Position numbers and translations under genes: made by a program. The notes below the pieces were generated by a model, which worked only from the letters and a program-made list of their open reading frames with translations, was not told where the DNA came from and made no database searches. Of a stretch of DNA of 64,000 nucleotides, positions 12,313 to 23,785 are shown piece after piece. Origin of the DNA: Fragum whitleyi (lineage: Eukaryota > Mollusca > Bivalvia > Cardiida > Cardiidae); contig OX411556.1 in NCBI GenBank assembly GCA_948146395.1, forward strand, positions 25,988,596-26,052,595. Reading direction: 5' to 3'. Numbering within the stretch: the first letter of the stretch is position 1; each line of letters begins with the position of its first letter.

Positions 12313-12720
12313 TACAGATAACAGCATCGTGAAATTGACAGGCTCAGTGATTATGGAATGAATGAGTATGTGGATCGAGTTTTGAATTAAATTAAAGAGA
12401 GGTAATATAATATTGATAATTTCGTCAAAAATTGACGAAATTTAAGATATCTTATTACCTCTTTCTACAAATTTCTACACACTTTACTTTGGGAGCAGAC
12501 GCGTTCAAATCTACATCAGCAAAAATATAAGAAAAAACCAAACAACAAATCGTTCGATTAAAATGAAGTTTTTGAAGCGCTGTGAACGATTCTATGATAT
12601 TTTCGAATAATTTCGGAGTGTTTAGGAATGGTCTGAGAGAGTGTTTGGAATTAATAAATTAAGCATTGAGTGAACGATTTACAATGGTTTTGAATGGAAC
12701 GAGTGTCTAATTCATGGTGT
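12313..12720. mobile_element. Family E element, full length, with palindromic centre
   Basis: Both ends match family E ('catcgtgaaattgacag' on the left, 'aatggttttgaatggaacga' on the right). The conserved internal hairpin is strong here: 'gaggtaatat' and 'aatttcgtcaa' pair with 'ttgacgaaatt' and 'cttattacctc' at about 12402-12464. Confidence 0.75.
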
Positions 12721-12723
12721 TTA

Positions 12724-13258
12724 CTTCCTTTAATGCTTTTCGGTAATTCATCGAGAAATAGAAGTCCATTATCAGTTTTATAAACTCACCGCCTAACCAG
12801 TGAAATCGTCAAAAAATTAAACCAAGCTATCGTTCATTTAACCCGATCTGACGTTATCTAAGCGGAGCTCAATGAGTGACGTCGTTATATGCGTTGTATA
12901 GAAATCTATCGCAAAACGACGCGCTTTAAGAATTTGTCTCAAAATTTTCACATTTTGTCTCATTTTTGCATTAAAAAATTAGAAAAATAGTTGGGTTTTT
13001 TTAGTTAAGTCTGTTTATATTTTATTGGTCACTCATGTGTCCTGATTGCATTGTTTTTAAACCAAAACTGTGTTCAGGATCACCAAACGGTGCAAACAGT
13101 TTTCCAATCGGACCCCGCTTTGCACGTGCACCTAAGTGCAAAGTGGGGTATACTTGGAAAACTTTTTGCATTGTTTGGTGATCCTGAACGCAGGGCTGAA
13201 TCTACTATGAAACAAATATCGATCCTACACTGAAACAAACGATTATCCTTCATCAATC
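12724..13258 (+). mobile_element. Family F element carrying a family G hairpin
   Basis: Outer parts ('cctttaatgcttttcggt', 'gacgcgctttaagaa', 'gaaacaaacgattatcctt') align with 20985-21395. Where that copy has its 'gtgaacaaca' hairpin, this one carries a different one (about 13045-13200) with 'tgttcaggatcaccaaac' and 'gtttggtgatcctgaac' arms. The core has 'gctttgcacgtgcac' opposite 'aagtgcaaagtgggg'. The 60-codon open frame inside is an artefact. Confidence 0.7.
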
Positions 13259-13744
13259 TTACTTTTAGAGCGTTGTGTTATTTTTCATAGTTCAACCACG
13301 TTATATCTCAAAAGATTTAAATTTTGATTTTGCTGCAATAGTATGGCAGAGAAATACCCCTGAAATAGAAGATCAAACGAAAACTTAAAATTAGAACACA
13401 TAATTGCTTTACCAGGACATTCCAGGTTACATGTACAAAAATTAAACCTTTTCCCCGACACCCGAATTGTTTCCTTTCAGTTTGTTTTGCGAACCTTCAT
13501 AGAGTTTAGAACACGATACCATGAAAAGACATTAACTATGATTTAACAATGATATGAATTGAGAGCGAGGAGCGAGTCTTTGATGAAATTCAAGGGAGAT
13601 TGTACAATACCGATAATTCTTTCCAATTTGGACAAATTAGCAAAGTCCCCCTCCCTTTAAAAAATCTGCGTACTTTCAAATTTGTGAGTCCTAAAGGATC
13701 AATAAAATGCTTTGATTTCCTTACAATCCGAACACAAACGTGGA
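13259..13744. other. No gene or repeat family recognised
   Basis: AT-rich sequence. A 74-codon frame at 13600-13824 runs into a family E fragment and is not credible as a gene. Confidence 0.5.
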
Positions 13745-13925
13745 ATAATTTGATTCATTTCAATAAAATATTGGACAGATTGAAGGATTTCAAATTGTTT
13801 TTAACGATTTTCAAGCGTTTTTGAGTGGTTGGAGTGAGTGTTGAATGTATTTAACTGAGCGCTGATCGAGCGATTAAGACTGGTTTTGATCGAGGTGAAT
13901 GTCAATTTCACAACTTTACTAACTG
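13745..13925 (-). mobile_element. Family E fragment, inverted
   Basis: 'ggagtgagtgttgaatg', 'actgagcgctgatcgagcg' and 'gaatgtcaatttcacaac' are the reverse complement of the family E left end. Confidence 0.65.
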
Positions 13926-14371
13926 TGACGTCGGCAGTGCCCACAAGTACGAATACTTCATTACGTTAATTGTGCAATAGTGCATAGGAGGAACTACAGG
14001 AAGATCCTATTGGTTCCTACACGTGCTCGGTGTAAATCACTTTCACTTAAATTTCGGTTTAACGTCTCAACCGAAAGACATTTATCTCATTAGTTGGGTC
14101 AGCCTCCGACTTTTCACTCTTGACCAGACGACATCATTTAAGACTAATCCAAATTCAAAGAACTTAAAGACGACAATTCAAAGTTGAAGGAATTTCATAT
14201 CCTTTTATGTGTTTTTAGATAGAAAACATTCCTGAAAATGCAATTTCCTAGTTCCACTTTGTTTTAGGAACTTACATTTCTTGGGGAACGTCAAAAAGCC
14301 GGATTGAAAGGGAATAGGTTAACCAACGAAGTAGATGTTTTAGGTTCAAACATTTATGGATAAAGCAAATA

Positions 14372-14798
14372 CAGTCAGTTAAATCTTGAAATTGACATTC
14401 ATCTCAATCAAAAGCATTCTAAATTGCTCACTCAGCGTTCTATTCATTCATTTCAAATACTCACTCAAACCATTCACAAACGCTCCAAAATCTATAAAAG
14501 AAGATAAGATAATTAACTACATTAAAATAATTAAAGCTAGAAAAAATAACCGCGATTTCACTGACAAAATTGAAATCATAAGCGTCTGATTTGTTCTTGA
14601 AGAAATAGGAAATCATTTATAGAACATGTATGTATTTTTTATTAAATTTATTAAAATATCTCTTATTTTGTTAAATTAGCGATATTGATTTACATCCATT
14701 TAATTTCACTCAAAACCCACTCATCCGCCTCATTCAGTTTCATTCCAAGATCATTCCAAATCACTCACCTTGTCAATTTCACGATATTATGAACTGTA
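14372..14798 (+). mobile_element. Family E element, full length
   Basis: Ends 'cagtcagttaaatcttgaaa' and 'caatttcacgatattatgaa' form diverged TIRs. Between them are the usual 'ctcactcagcg' block, a 'ttaaatttattaaaatatc' block and the 'tcattccaagatcattcc' right part. It is non-coding; the 67-codon frame inside is repeat-driven. Confidence 0.8.
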
Positions 14799-15089
14799 TG
14801 CCCAGAAAAAAGGCCTCTCATACCTTGAACATTATTCGAATTATTTAGATCAAGGGTGCCTGACTTAAGCAGGTGTGTGTTAATACCATTATGAATCGTA
14901 ATAGCTATTAATCAGCATACCTGTTAATTGTGTTTTAACAATTTAATCGGAGAAAAATAGTCCCTCGCTGCGGGAGAGAATACGTAGGAGTTCAACTTTG
15001 ATATGTTAGAAATCGAGATGTGTAGATCGTGTTCAGATCCTTTTCTAAACACACGCTTTCTGTAATTAAGCTAGTACCAGACGATTTAG

Positions 15090-16000
15090 TCCAGCAGAAA
15101 AATGGCAAATTTTACTTGAATAGTCAGGTATAAAGTTTTTTTTTCTTGGCTGAGTCTTGTAGCCCATGTCTTACTTATCAAGAATCTGGCTGATGACACC
15201 TTGTCATCATTGAGCATTTTGAGAAAATCGAGATGACAGCCAGGACCCCTTGAACGAATACAAGAAACCAATTGACTTGTCTTGCTGATAGGTTTTTGTG
15301 TGTTTTTGAGCTTAGTTTTGATGTAAAGATTCTACTTTTAAGTATTATGATAAAATAGATCCATAAAACGAAAGAAATAATAACTATTGCAACATGGCAG
15401 CCAAAATAGTAATATCACACGGCATGTAGTAAATAATGGATTCTGTTTGACAAATCAAACTTTGGAACTATTTCAATTATATTTGTGTCACATAATTCAA
15501 GCTGCGTTCTTGCATACTTAAAAATAATTTGATAGCGCAACAATGGTATATTGTCTTCTTAATTTAGAGATGATAGCCAGAAATGCAGCAATGAGAATGA
15601 TACTATTTGGTAAATTACAAACTTAATGGCATTTATACTAAATATTACTAATAATCTGCTACTTTGCCGGCTTCTGATAAAGCAAAATTTTAATACAAAA
15701 ATCGATAATAAAAATTGTGACTATCAGTTAAGATGGCTGCCAAACAGAACTGTTGCTTGTTTGGCAACAATAAGCTGTGAACACTGAATAGGAGTTTACA
15801 TATTTTTTCTTAATTCCTTTTAACTAATACCAAATTTTATCCTCTTTTTATCTAGCGATTAGTATCTGTCATTTTTTATGCATTATTTTTCTTAGTTTGA
15901 GATGGCAGCCAAAAAAAGCCCAAATGGGATGGATTTTCTTGTCGATCGCCCATCTCCACTTAATTTTCACGATTTCGTTGTTGTGAAGTTAAAAGCAAAC
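15090..16000 (-). repeat. Diverged tandem array, about 165-bp unit (reverse orientation)
   Basis: The anchor 'agatgacagccagg', 'catggcagccaaaa' or 'agatggctgccaaa' recurs near 15233, 15397, 15733 and 15903, with a weaker one near 15575, at multiples of about 165 bp. It is the mirror image of the array at 17450-18550. Confidence 0.6.
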
Positions 16001-17449
16001 ATCAATTCAATGTAATCCTGGTTATTTATCACAAGGTGACCATAGATTACGACTAGATTCAAAGTTTCTGTCTTTAAAAACACTCCTCAGTCGAGTAAAG
16101 TACAAATTTTTATTTATCAATCCATCCGGATAAAGTAAACTTTTGTAAACAATACTCGTCATAATTTTAAACTACGTCATGAACTACGCCATCGATAAAA
16201 TATAATTCGTTGATAAGTTAAGTTAATTTGAGAGCCATGCAAAGTATAGATCTAATACCCCTACACTTATTTTCAGCCATTAAATATTTTCGTTATATAG
16301 ACAAAAATGAGGGTATTTTTTTTATCAGGTTGCCTCGCCAACATTCTTCACCTAATGTTACATCAATGAAGATTTGTACATAGGCGGAATGGAACAGCCA
16401 CTCGGAACTTTTTTCGACGATTGGTGCCTATTTAACCACGATGCGACTGCACGCTTTGTATAGACATAAAATCACGTGCTATGATAGAATAATGTTTCTT
16501 GAAACCACTCAGAATGACAGGTAGAACCCAAAATATCCAATATTTACATCTTTATTCTTACTTAGAGAGTTCAAATGAACATTTCAACCAATTACCTTTT
16601 TGACTGCCATTCCATGCGCACAAATATAATCAACATTTGTTTATTGCCAATTAAAATTTATTGTTTGTCTAAGCTTGGCAGAGAGCTAAATGACCGCAGA
16701 AATCTAAAGAAACTGAAAGCTTTAAAATCAATTGAATTTATTTAAGTTGGATTTATCGCCATTTTAGCAGTTTAACTGCGTTGGCTAGAGCAGTGGTGGA
16801 CACATGCTCGTATGATATTTACCTCAGCCACAGATCGAACCATGGTGCCTATATTTGAGAGTCCAACACTGTGCAATGGTCTAGGTCCAAAAAATAAACT
16901 GTGATAAACATATGAAACTTTTCCCCTGTTTAGATGTGTCATTATACTTAAAATAGCTTGCATTGTATTCGACATGATCACAAGATTCCGTTAAAAGGTC
17001 TGCATCTTTAAAACAGAAGTTCTACAGCAAAATCTAGAGCAATATAATGATAATTATCATTATTGTAATGAATAAGGCTGGAAATAAACTGATACCAAAA
17101 ATACTTTTATATTTTGCATATGTGGCTACTATCTTGAATATGAAAAAGCAAAATGCTTTTTTTGTTATAATTTTGTTTCATTTAGAGAAATTTTGCACAT
17201 TTTTGACTTCTATCTTGGGTTTTACAACAAAATTACACATAATAAAGGCTGTCATCGTTTTAAGTTTCAAATAAGCCTGATTTCAGATGTACATTCATAT
17301 AAGAACAAAATATTTTCATTATTCAAACGCTTGTGTATATCATCAGTTCTTTTACGGTAATGGCCTTCAATTTATATAGAGAGCAAAACTTGCACGTGGA
17401 CGCTATCCTTATAATCCTAATAATATTTAGCTTTCTTTTAGGCAGTCTT
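16001..17449. other. Spacer between two opposed tandem arrays; no gene seen
   Basis: AT-rich sequence without recognisable family members. Small open frames (69 codons at 16772-16981 minus, 75 at 17047-17274 plus) have no motif and low-complexity composition. Confidence 0.45.
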
Positions 17450-18550
17450 TTTGTCACCTATTTCGGCAGGGCATTTTGACAGCAAAACTTGCGAGTAAAA
17501 TTCTTATTAGTTATAAGGTTGATTTGTTGTTTAGTGCAAATCCACATTTCATTGTTCCTGGCTGCCATTTCCAATTCCATAAAGAAATTCAAATTGGGGG
17601 TAGGCTTTATGAGCCTATTATCAAAATTGATTTCCAGTTCAAATTGCGTGGAACTAAATGTTAAAAGTTATTCAAGAGTTCGGGTTGGTCTTAGTATGAC
17701 TTTCAGAATCCCAATTGGCTACCATCTGGATTACAATTCTAGATTTAATTTTAAAATTTGTGTATGTTTATTTCATTTTTCCAGTTTTTATTAACTAAGA
17801 AAAGGTAAAACGATATGTTAAGGTTTATGTAGATAGGATGCTTATGCTAAGCTTATATTTAATGAAAGCCCTGGCTGCCATCTTCATTTTTCAAAAGATT
17901 CAATGATTAAAAGGTGTTATCAGTTTTATTATTGATATGTTATGCTTTGGCTACAAGAATTAATCAATGAAAATTGCTTAACTGGTCTGAAAAATCTTTC
18001 AGATTAACAATTTATTTTGAGCTAAAATACGCATTTCTGCTTTCCTGGCTGCCAAGTTCAATTTTTTAAAAAAATCAAATCCGAGGATGAGATTGCTTTA
18101 CCTGTTTTTCAAAAATGAAATGGTTTCAGCCTTCAAACAAAATGGTTGAAACTACATTGTATTCTGAGGTTAAAGTCTGTCACAGCATGGCTTTTTACAT
18201 TGTTTACTTATCCAGAATTCCACTTGGCTGCCATCTTGATTACAATTCTAGATTCAAATTTAAATTCAGGCATTTATTTTTTTGCGATTTCTAATTAACA
18301 TCGTAGTGACAAGAATAGGTGAAAAAATAGGTTCACAAATATAAATATATCAAATAATGATAATTTTGTATATTTTACTATAACCCTGGCTGTCATCTCG
18401 ATTTTTTCAAAATGCTCAATGATGACCAAGATGTCATCAGTCAGATTCTTGATGTACAATGTCTTGGCTAAAAGAATAAATCAAGAAAAAAAACTTTATA
18501 CTACACTACTAGGTTCAGCTTAACATCTGCCAGACTAATATTCCTTATCT
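17450..18550 (+). repeat. Diverged tandem array, about 165-bp unit (forward orientation)
   Basis: 'ctggctgccat' or a close variant recurs near 17560, 17718, 17872, 18048, 18226 and 18386, often followed by 'cttgattacaattctagatt'. Spacing is 154-178 bp. The open frames of 62 and 101 codons at its start are products of the repeat. Confidence 0.65.
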
Positions 18551-18559
18551 GCTCCTGGA

Positions 18560-19140
18560 CAGAGCTAACGAGAGAGGGGGTATTTTGGATTTTAGATCAA
18601 AGATCAAAATATTTTAGTGATGATAACATTCAATTAATGTTGTTAGTACTCATTGGAATCGTCTTGTCAAGACGATTCAAATGAGTACCCAAAACATAGG
18701 GTTTCATTGAGAAATAAAGATTTAAAACTAGCTTTACTCCCTCTTATCTATTCCTCTGCTGAATGGAAACTATATAGGGGGGGGGACCCGATTGATGAAA
18801 ATAAAATGAAATCCTATTAAATAATTAGAAACGACAAAATCCACAATCATAACAACAAATAAGATAGGGATATGGGTATCGGTATTTTTGATTTTAGATG
18901 TAAGTGTTTTATAAAAATGGCATACACCCAATGCTGTTGGTACTCATTAGAATTGTTTTGTCGAGACGATTTTAATGAGTACCCGAAGCATATGGTTTCA
19001 ATAAGATTAAAGATTTTAAGGAGGCCCTCTGTACCTCTCTGCTGGAAGGAAAATATTTTTCGGGAAAAAAACGAATAAGGAAATAATAAATGACCTGTAA
19101 TGTGATTAGATAGGCCAAAAACCACAATTATAACAACAAA
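18560..19140 (+). repeat. Family H, two tandem units of about 294 bp
   Basis: Each unit starts with 'ggtattttggattttaga' or 'ggtatttttgattttaga' and has a hairpin 'tactcattggaatcg', 'cgattcaaatgagtacc'. Each ends 'ccacaatcataacaacaaat'. The hairpins lie near 18647-18698 and 18941-18991. Open frames on both strands across unit 2 follow from the palindrome. Confidence 0.75.
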
Positions 19141-19183
19141 TAAGATTTGAATTGTGAAGTGAGTATTCTGCGTAATAAATGAA

Positions 19184-19497
19184 CTGGCAGGGCGGGGCTT
19201 AACCGTGACGTAATTTGGCGAGTTTACTTTTCAATAGTTTGGCTTCTTTCAAATTTTAGTCGGTAATCATCGCTAACGCGTGCAAATAACTGTATCCCAT
19301 ATTTCATCGTTTGGTTACCAAAGCCTCGTTACTTCAGCTTGATTTAGCTGAAGTTACGAGGATTTGGTTACCAATATATGGTTTACGGTCTCGAGTTATT
19401 TATGTCGACTCTCTTTAGAAGTAGGTTATTTAAGATAAAAGCTGATTTCCCCTAACCTTAAGTGCAACGACCCGTTTCTTAGGCTCCGCCCTGCCAG
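19184..19497. mobile_element. Family N TIR element, complete
   Basis: Exact-looking TIRs: 'ctggcagggcggggctt' and 'aggctccgccctgccag'. A strong central palindrome pairs 'ggttaccaaagcctcgt' and 'acttcagc' with 'gctgaagt' and 'acgaggatttggttacc'. The element is 314 bp and non-coding. I saw no clear target duplication. Confidence 0.85.
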
Positions 19498-19859
19498 GGC
19501 ATTAATCATGGATAATAACTCTATTCCTATTCAACACACTAATTGTTTGTCTGGAGGATGAAGGTTTTTCTGATAGACATTTCACGTCATAACGTTCGTA
19601 TAGACACTGACTACATTAATAACTCGAGCCTTTTTACACAGGCAGTTTGACTGACTAGTCAGTGCGACATTGTGATTAATTTTCATCTCTCAGACCATTC
19701 AGATGGGCCGTCAAGAAATCACTGTTATTGTCTAGTGCTTGTCCTGTCTAGAACATTAGCTATCATATCATAATGAAATGTCCACAATGGGGGGTTCGGC
19801 TTACTGAAAGCGTATTCATAAATCTTGAAAAAGACAGACGAGGAAATTCCCACAGTAGG

Positions 19860-20134
19860 CATAGGCGTAGCTAGGTTTCTGAATTTTTTACGCATTTCGA
19901 GGGCGACCACCAAAGAATATATGGGATAAAGGCGATATGTGGACTATGACTAAAGACCAATGCCTTCCTTCCGAGCGTTTGAGCGTTGGTGAATAATCAA
20001 ACATCGTAACTACAGCTTTAATAAGCTGTAGTTTCGATGTTATGATCCTTCATCAACGAGATTTTTCGAAAGAGGATTTATTTGTAGTACGCAATTGCGT
20101 AATGTGCGTAATGGGAGCTACGCCCTTGGTAGGT
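19860..20134 (-). mobile_element. Family K element, copy 2 (inverted)
   Basis: It runs from 'cataggcgtagctagg' to 'gggagctacgccc' and contains the perfect hairpin 'aactacagctt', 'aagctgtagttt' near 20007-20038. It is the reverse complement of 3539-3812. Confidence 0.8.
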
Positions 20135-20984
20135 ATGTAGGAGATAAGATGCTATTTCTATGAAAATCGTTAAAAGAATAATAGAGGGGCGAAATTCTTC
20201 ATATAAACCGCATAAATTCATTTACGATATAGGCGAGGCTCAAGTCGTTGACCCAAACAAATGGCAGCAAACTTCAATTTCAATATGATCACAATTTGGT
20301 CATCCAAGAGAAAATGACCATGGTTTCTTACCATAAAGGGACTTACTTTTGGTTTCATTTTGGTATTTAATCACATAAGGTTTATTAAAACTAAAAAAAA
20401 AAAAAAAGAATTTAAAATCGCGACAGCCATTTTGAAATAAAAGACGACCGCCATTAAAAAAAAATCAAATCAAATCAGAGTATGCCAAAATTATTTTGAT
20501 TTGTAGGAATATTTAAAAAAAAAAAAAGGGTGCTGCACATCGTATGAGCATTTGTGTATATGTGACAGCGGTCGTTTCCTAAATACCCAATTAGCAACCC
20601 TTGACGATTCTACGAAACAGACCTCAAATAAAAAGGGCTCAGACATGAAAGCGCGTCTTCTTGCACGTGAATATAATTTGACGTCAAAAGCATTAACGTT
20701 CCCGCCAAAGATGACAATGAGTAAAACAAAATCAACGAAAGCGAAATTAGAATTGGGGATATCATAATTTGATTGCAAAACGCGTTTAACTGCGTTTTGT
20801 TATCAAATTACGATAGGCCTAAGTTATCTTCTAGAAGATCGTAAAGCATTAAAGGAAATGCTTAGACGAGTTTATTGATCACCAGAAGCCAAATTACCTA
20901 AAAATGACCAAAGATTACTACACTTACATTACAAGTGATATTCCGAATGTTCTCAGGCGGTCCCTTTTCGCCAAGGTAGTTATG
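20135..20984. other. No gene; poly-A runs and a 52-bp hairpin
   Basis: A-rich runs lie near 20393 and 20514. At about 20762-20813 'ataatttgattgcaaaacgc' faces 'gcgttttgttatcaaatta' as a long hairpin. The two open frames at 20491-20778 on opposite strands are mutual shadows with no motif. Confidence 0.5.
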
Positions 20985-21395
20985 ATAAATTTCTTTAATG
21001 CTTTTCGGTGGTTTATCAAGAAATAACGGTAGATTATCCCTTGATAATCTCACCGCAAAAGCAGTGAAATTATCAAAATCTTATACCCTGCTTTGGTGCA
21101 TTTCATCCTATCTGACGTCATCTATGCGGGGCGAAATAAATGACGTCACTATGAACGTTGCATAGCTATCACGCGCAAAATGACGCGCTTTACGAAAATA
21201 TGTCCTTGAAATGTCACATTTTGTCTCATTTTTGCATTAAAGAAATAGAATAATCGTTTGTTTTTCGTGTAAGATCGATGAATATTTCATTTCGTGAACA
21301 ACATATGCCACTCGTGAAAATATAGCTTTTGTTGTTCACTCGATGAAATATAAATCGATTTTACACTGAAACAAACGATTATCCTCTATATATCT
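20985..21395 (+). mobile_element. Family F foldback element, most complete copy
   Basis: The left part 'ctttaatgcttttcggtgg' leads to 'gacgtcactatg', 'caaaatgacgcgcttt' and a hairpin at about 21250-21391. The hairpin arms are 'ataatcgtttgtttttcgtg' and 'cactgaaacaaacgattat', with inner arms 'cgtgaacaaca' and 'tgttgttcac'. Confidence 0.8.
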
Positions 21396-21969
21396 AGCTG
21401 CAGATCATTTTATAAAGGATGTGTCTGCAAATTCATCCTAAATCATATCAAAAGAATTAATATAGTTGGTTATCATACAAATGTTTGACAGAAAAATACG
21501 TCTGGATACAGATGTATATTCCAAAAGTTGCAGACGATGCGAAAGAATTGCATAGATGATGGAAAGTCGTAAACATGACTAAATCCAGAGGACTTGCATA
21601 ATCGAAAGGTACATGTAGTTGGAGAATTACTATGCTTGGTGGTTAAGAAACTGCAATATCGTTGAAAACGATTGGTGTTTCTTTTTCAATTGATTGATGT
21701 ATTTATCTATGTCTATATTATAGAGAAGGGCATGCAATGGCTTTTAGATGGTTTCAGATCTGCAATGATGTTTTTTTTGTTGATGAATGACCAATTAAGC
21801 TTTTAATTTGTCAAAACGACCAAGATTTCAATTTTTCAAAAAAGTAGTGGAGCACTTTCAATGCACCTATATTTGATGCGTTGTTACAGCCCTGGATAAG
21901 CAAAATAGAGTGAGATGCTGATATTTGTCAACAACAAAACAATTAATAATCTACACCGATTTCTTTAGA
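21396..21969. other. No gene or repeat family recognised
   Basis: AT-rich sequence; nothing identified. Confidence 0.45.
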
Positions 21970-21970
21970 G

Positions 21971-22008
21971 GTGGGTGGGTGGGTGGGTGGGGAGGGGAGG
22001 GGGAGGTT
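21971..22008 (+). repeat. G-rich tract with G-quadruplex pattern
   Basis: Five consecutive 'ggtg'-type units run straight into 'ggggaggggagggggagg'. At least four G-runs of three or more are separated by single bases. Confidence 0.7.
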
Positions 22009-22084
22009 TATGTTTTGTGTCGTTACATGCTAATTTCGACAACACAGGTATTTCTAAAAAGAGCTATTTTTACGCTTTTACTTA

Positions 22085-22312
22085 TCATCTTGCGATCAAA
22101 ATTTTGGGTAAGTCAAAAAATAAAGTTTCTTCTACAGTAGTAACTTAAAATGGAATCCTGCAATGAATCATCTCATTGGAATCGTCTGATAAAGACGATT
22201 CCAATGAGATATTGCAAGGCAGAATCTAACAATGAATGAAAACACCAGGTACGATTTGAGATTTTGATTTGCGATTAATTTTTTCGTAAGAAGTGTAGTA
22301 AAACAGGCCCCT
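22085..22312 (-). mobile_element. Family I TIR element, copy 1 (inverted)
   Basis: The left end 'gggtaagtcaaaaaat' and right end 'gtagtaaaacaggccc' are the reverse complement of 50066-50291. The centre is a perfect hairpin: 'atctcattggaatcgtct' against 'agacgattccaatgagat'. Confidence 0.85.
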
Positions 22313-23224
22313 GTTGAAGAGCAGGTCAAGTCTGATTCCCTAAACACAAAACCAAAGAATACACTGAATATTTTGGGAAAAAAGAAAATGTTTTGACATC
22401 TTAAAAGTCTGATTTCAATCGGCTGACAAGTAATTCCATTTACAAATGAAATGTTTTGCAGGATCTAACGATTTTAAACGTCAGTGTGATTGGTTTCTAA
22501 AGTCATATCAAAATGGTCACGTTATAAGTTAATCTTTCTAAATTAATGTTGTAGATGTTTCTTAAGATGGAAATAGTAATGACGACCTCTTATTTTATCT
22601 AAAACAGATATGTAGACTAGATAGCTTTCATTTTTATGTGTATTCTCATCTTTCCTTGGCGAGAAAAGGTTTTGGTAGAAAAAAGGGCCAGAGATGCATG
22701 TAAAATGTTCAATTTTCATTACCCTCATAAAACTGCCCCCTCTTTAAGGGTTCATACACGATAAATAGTTTTCATGCCTTGAAGTCAATGTCAAACAGAA
22801 GTTTGCCCTTTCAAAGTATGCAATTGTAAAACAAAAGAATTCCATTTGGACCGTTCAATTTATGTGATAGTTTAGGAAAGCCAAATTGAAAAGATGATGA
22901 TGAAAGATTAATACCCTAAAGCTATAGAAAGTATCCTTCACTGCTCAAGATAGAATTATTAAATTTGACAAAGTGCTAAAAAAATATAGTTGAAGTTTAG
23001 ACGGAACAAATGCAAATCTTTTTAGACACTGACAAATTGATATTGTAACTAAGGTTTGGAAACTATGAGCTCACAAAACGCTACGGATAAGAACATCGTG
23101 AAATGGATTAGTAAAATGAGATCGGGATAAAACTAAATGAGTACGATAAATAGGTTTTGAATGAATGTAAAGTGGGGTAATAAAGTAAAAAAAAATAAAG
23201 TTGAAGTTTTATTTATAGTCTTGT
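22313..23224. other. No gene or repeat family recognised
   Basis: AT-rich sequence. A 61-codon minus-strand frame (22543-22728) has no features. Confidence 0.45.
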
Positions 23225-23488
23225 TTTACGATATACGTATTCGCACGACTTAACACTTTAACCCCCGATCACCGAATTGCAGGTCAGCTCTAAACATTTG
23301 GCGCCTCGGCTGCAAAGCACTTTGACTTACAACTCTCATAGCCTGTAACCATTTATACATCTGGATGGAGAGGAGCAACGCGGAGTAAATTCTTTGCTCA
23401 GAAAAACGTCCATGGTCTGGTCGGGATTCGATCCCGTGACCTTTCGATGCCAGGGCCACCGTCCTAACCATTAGGCCACCGACTCATG
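23225..23488 (-). mobile_element. tRNA-derived SINE
   Basis: On the minus strand it starts with a tRNA-like head. The head has an A-box-like 'tggcctaatggttaggac' and a B-box-like 'gggatcgaatccc', spaced as in a tRNA. The acceptor ends do not pair well, so this is not an intact tRNA gene. A body of about 190 bp with 'agttgtaagtcaaagtgct' and an AT-rich 3' end follow. RNA polymerase III would be the expected transcriber. Confidence 0.75.
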
Positions 23489-23639
23489 ATGAACAAAATT
23501 AGCGATAGTTATTACCTTCCTTTCAAAAATGCAAACTGGTTCTATAAAAAAGGTTTTTGCCTTTCTGATCCTACTAAATACTTGTAAGATACAACTATGT
23601 CAGTTATACAGGGGCTGTTTTCTAGCGATTTTTATTTTG

Positions 23640-23785
23640 AATGAAGTTGTTAGTCTTTTCCTTTAAAAATGATTTTGAACAATTTTGGAATGGTTTGAGA
23701 CAGTATTTGGAATGAATGTGTGAAGCGCTGTGATAGCGAATTAGAATGATTTTGATCGGAAGTAGAGTCAATTTCACGTGGTTAC
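23640..23785 (-). mobile_element. Family E fragment, inverted
   Basis: 'ttggaatggtttgagacag', 'gtgaagcgctgtgatagcg' and 'agagtcaatttcacgtgg' correspond to the inverted left end of family E. Confidence 0.65.

Noticed and set aside
23400..23488. A possible functional tRNA gene on the minus strand
   Set aside because: A- and B-box-like motifs are present, but the acceptor stem does not pair and a SINE body follows directly.
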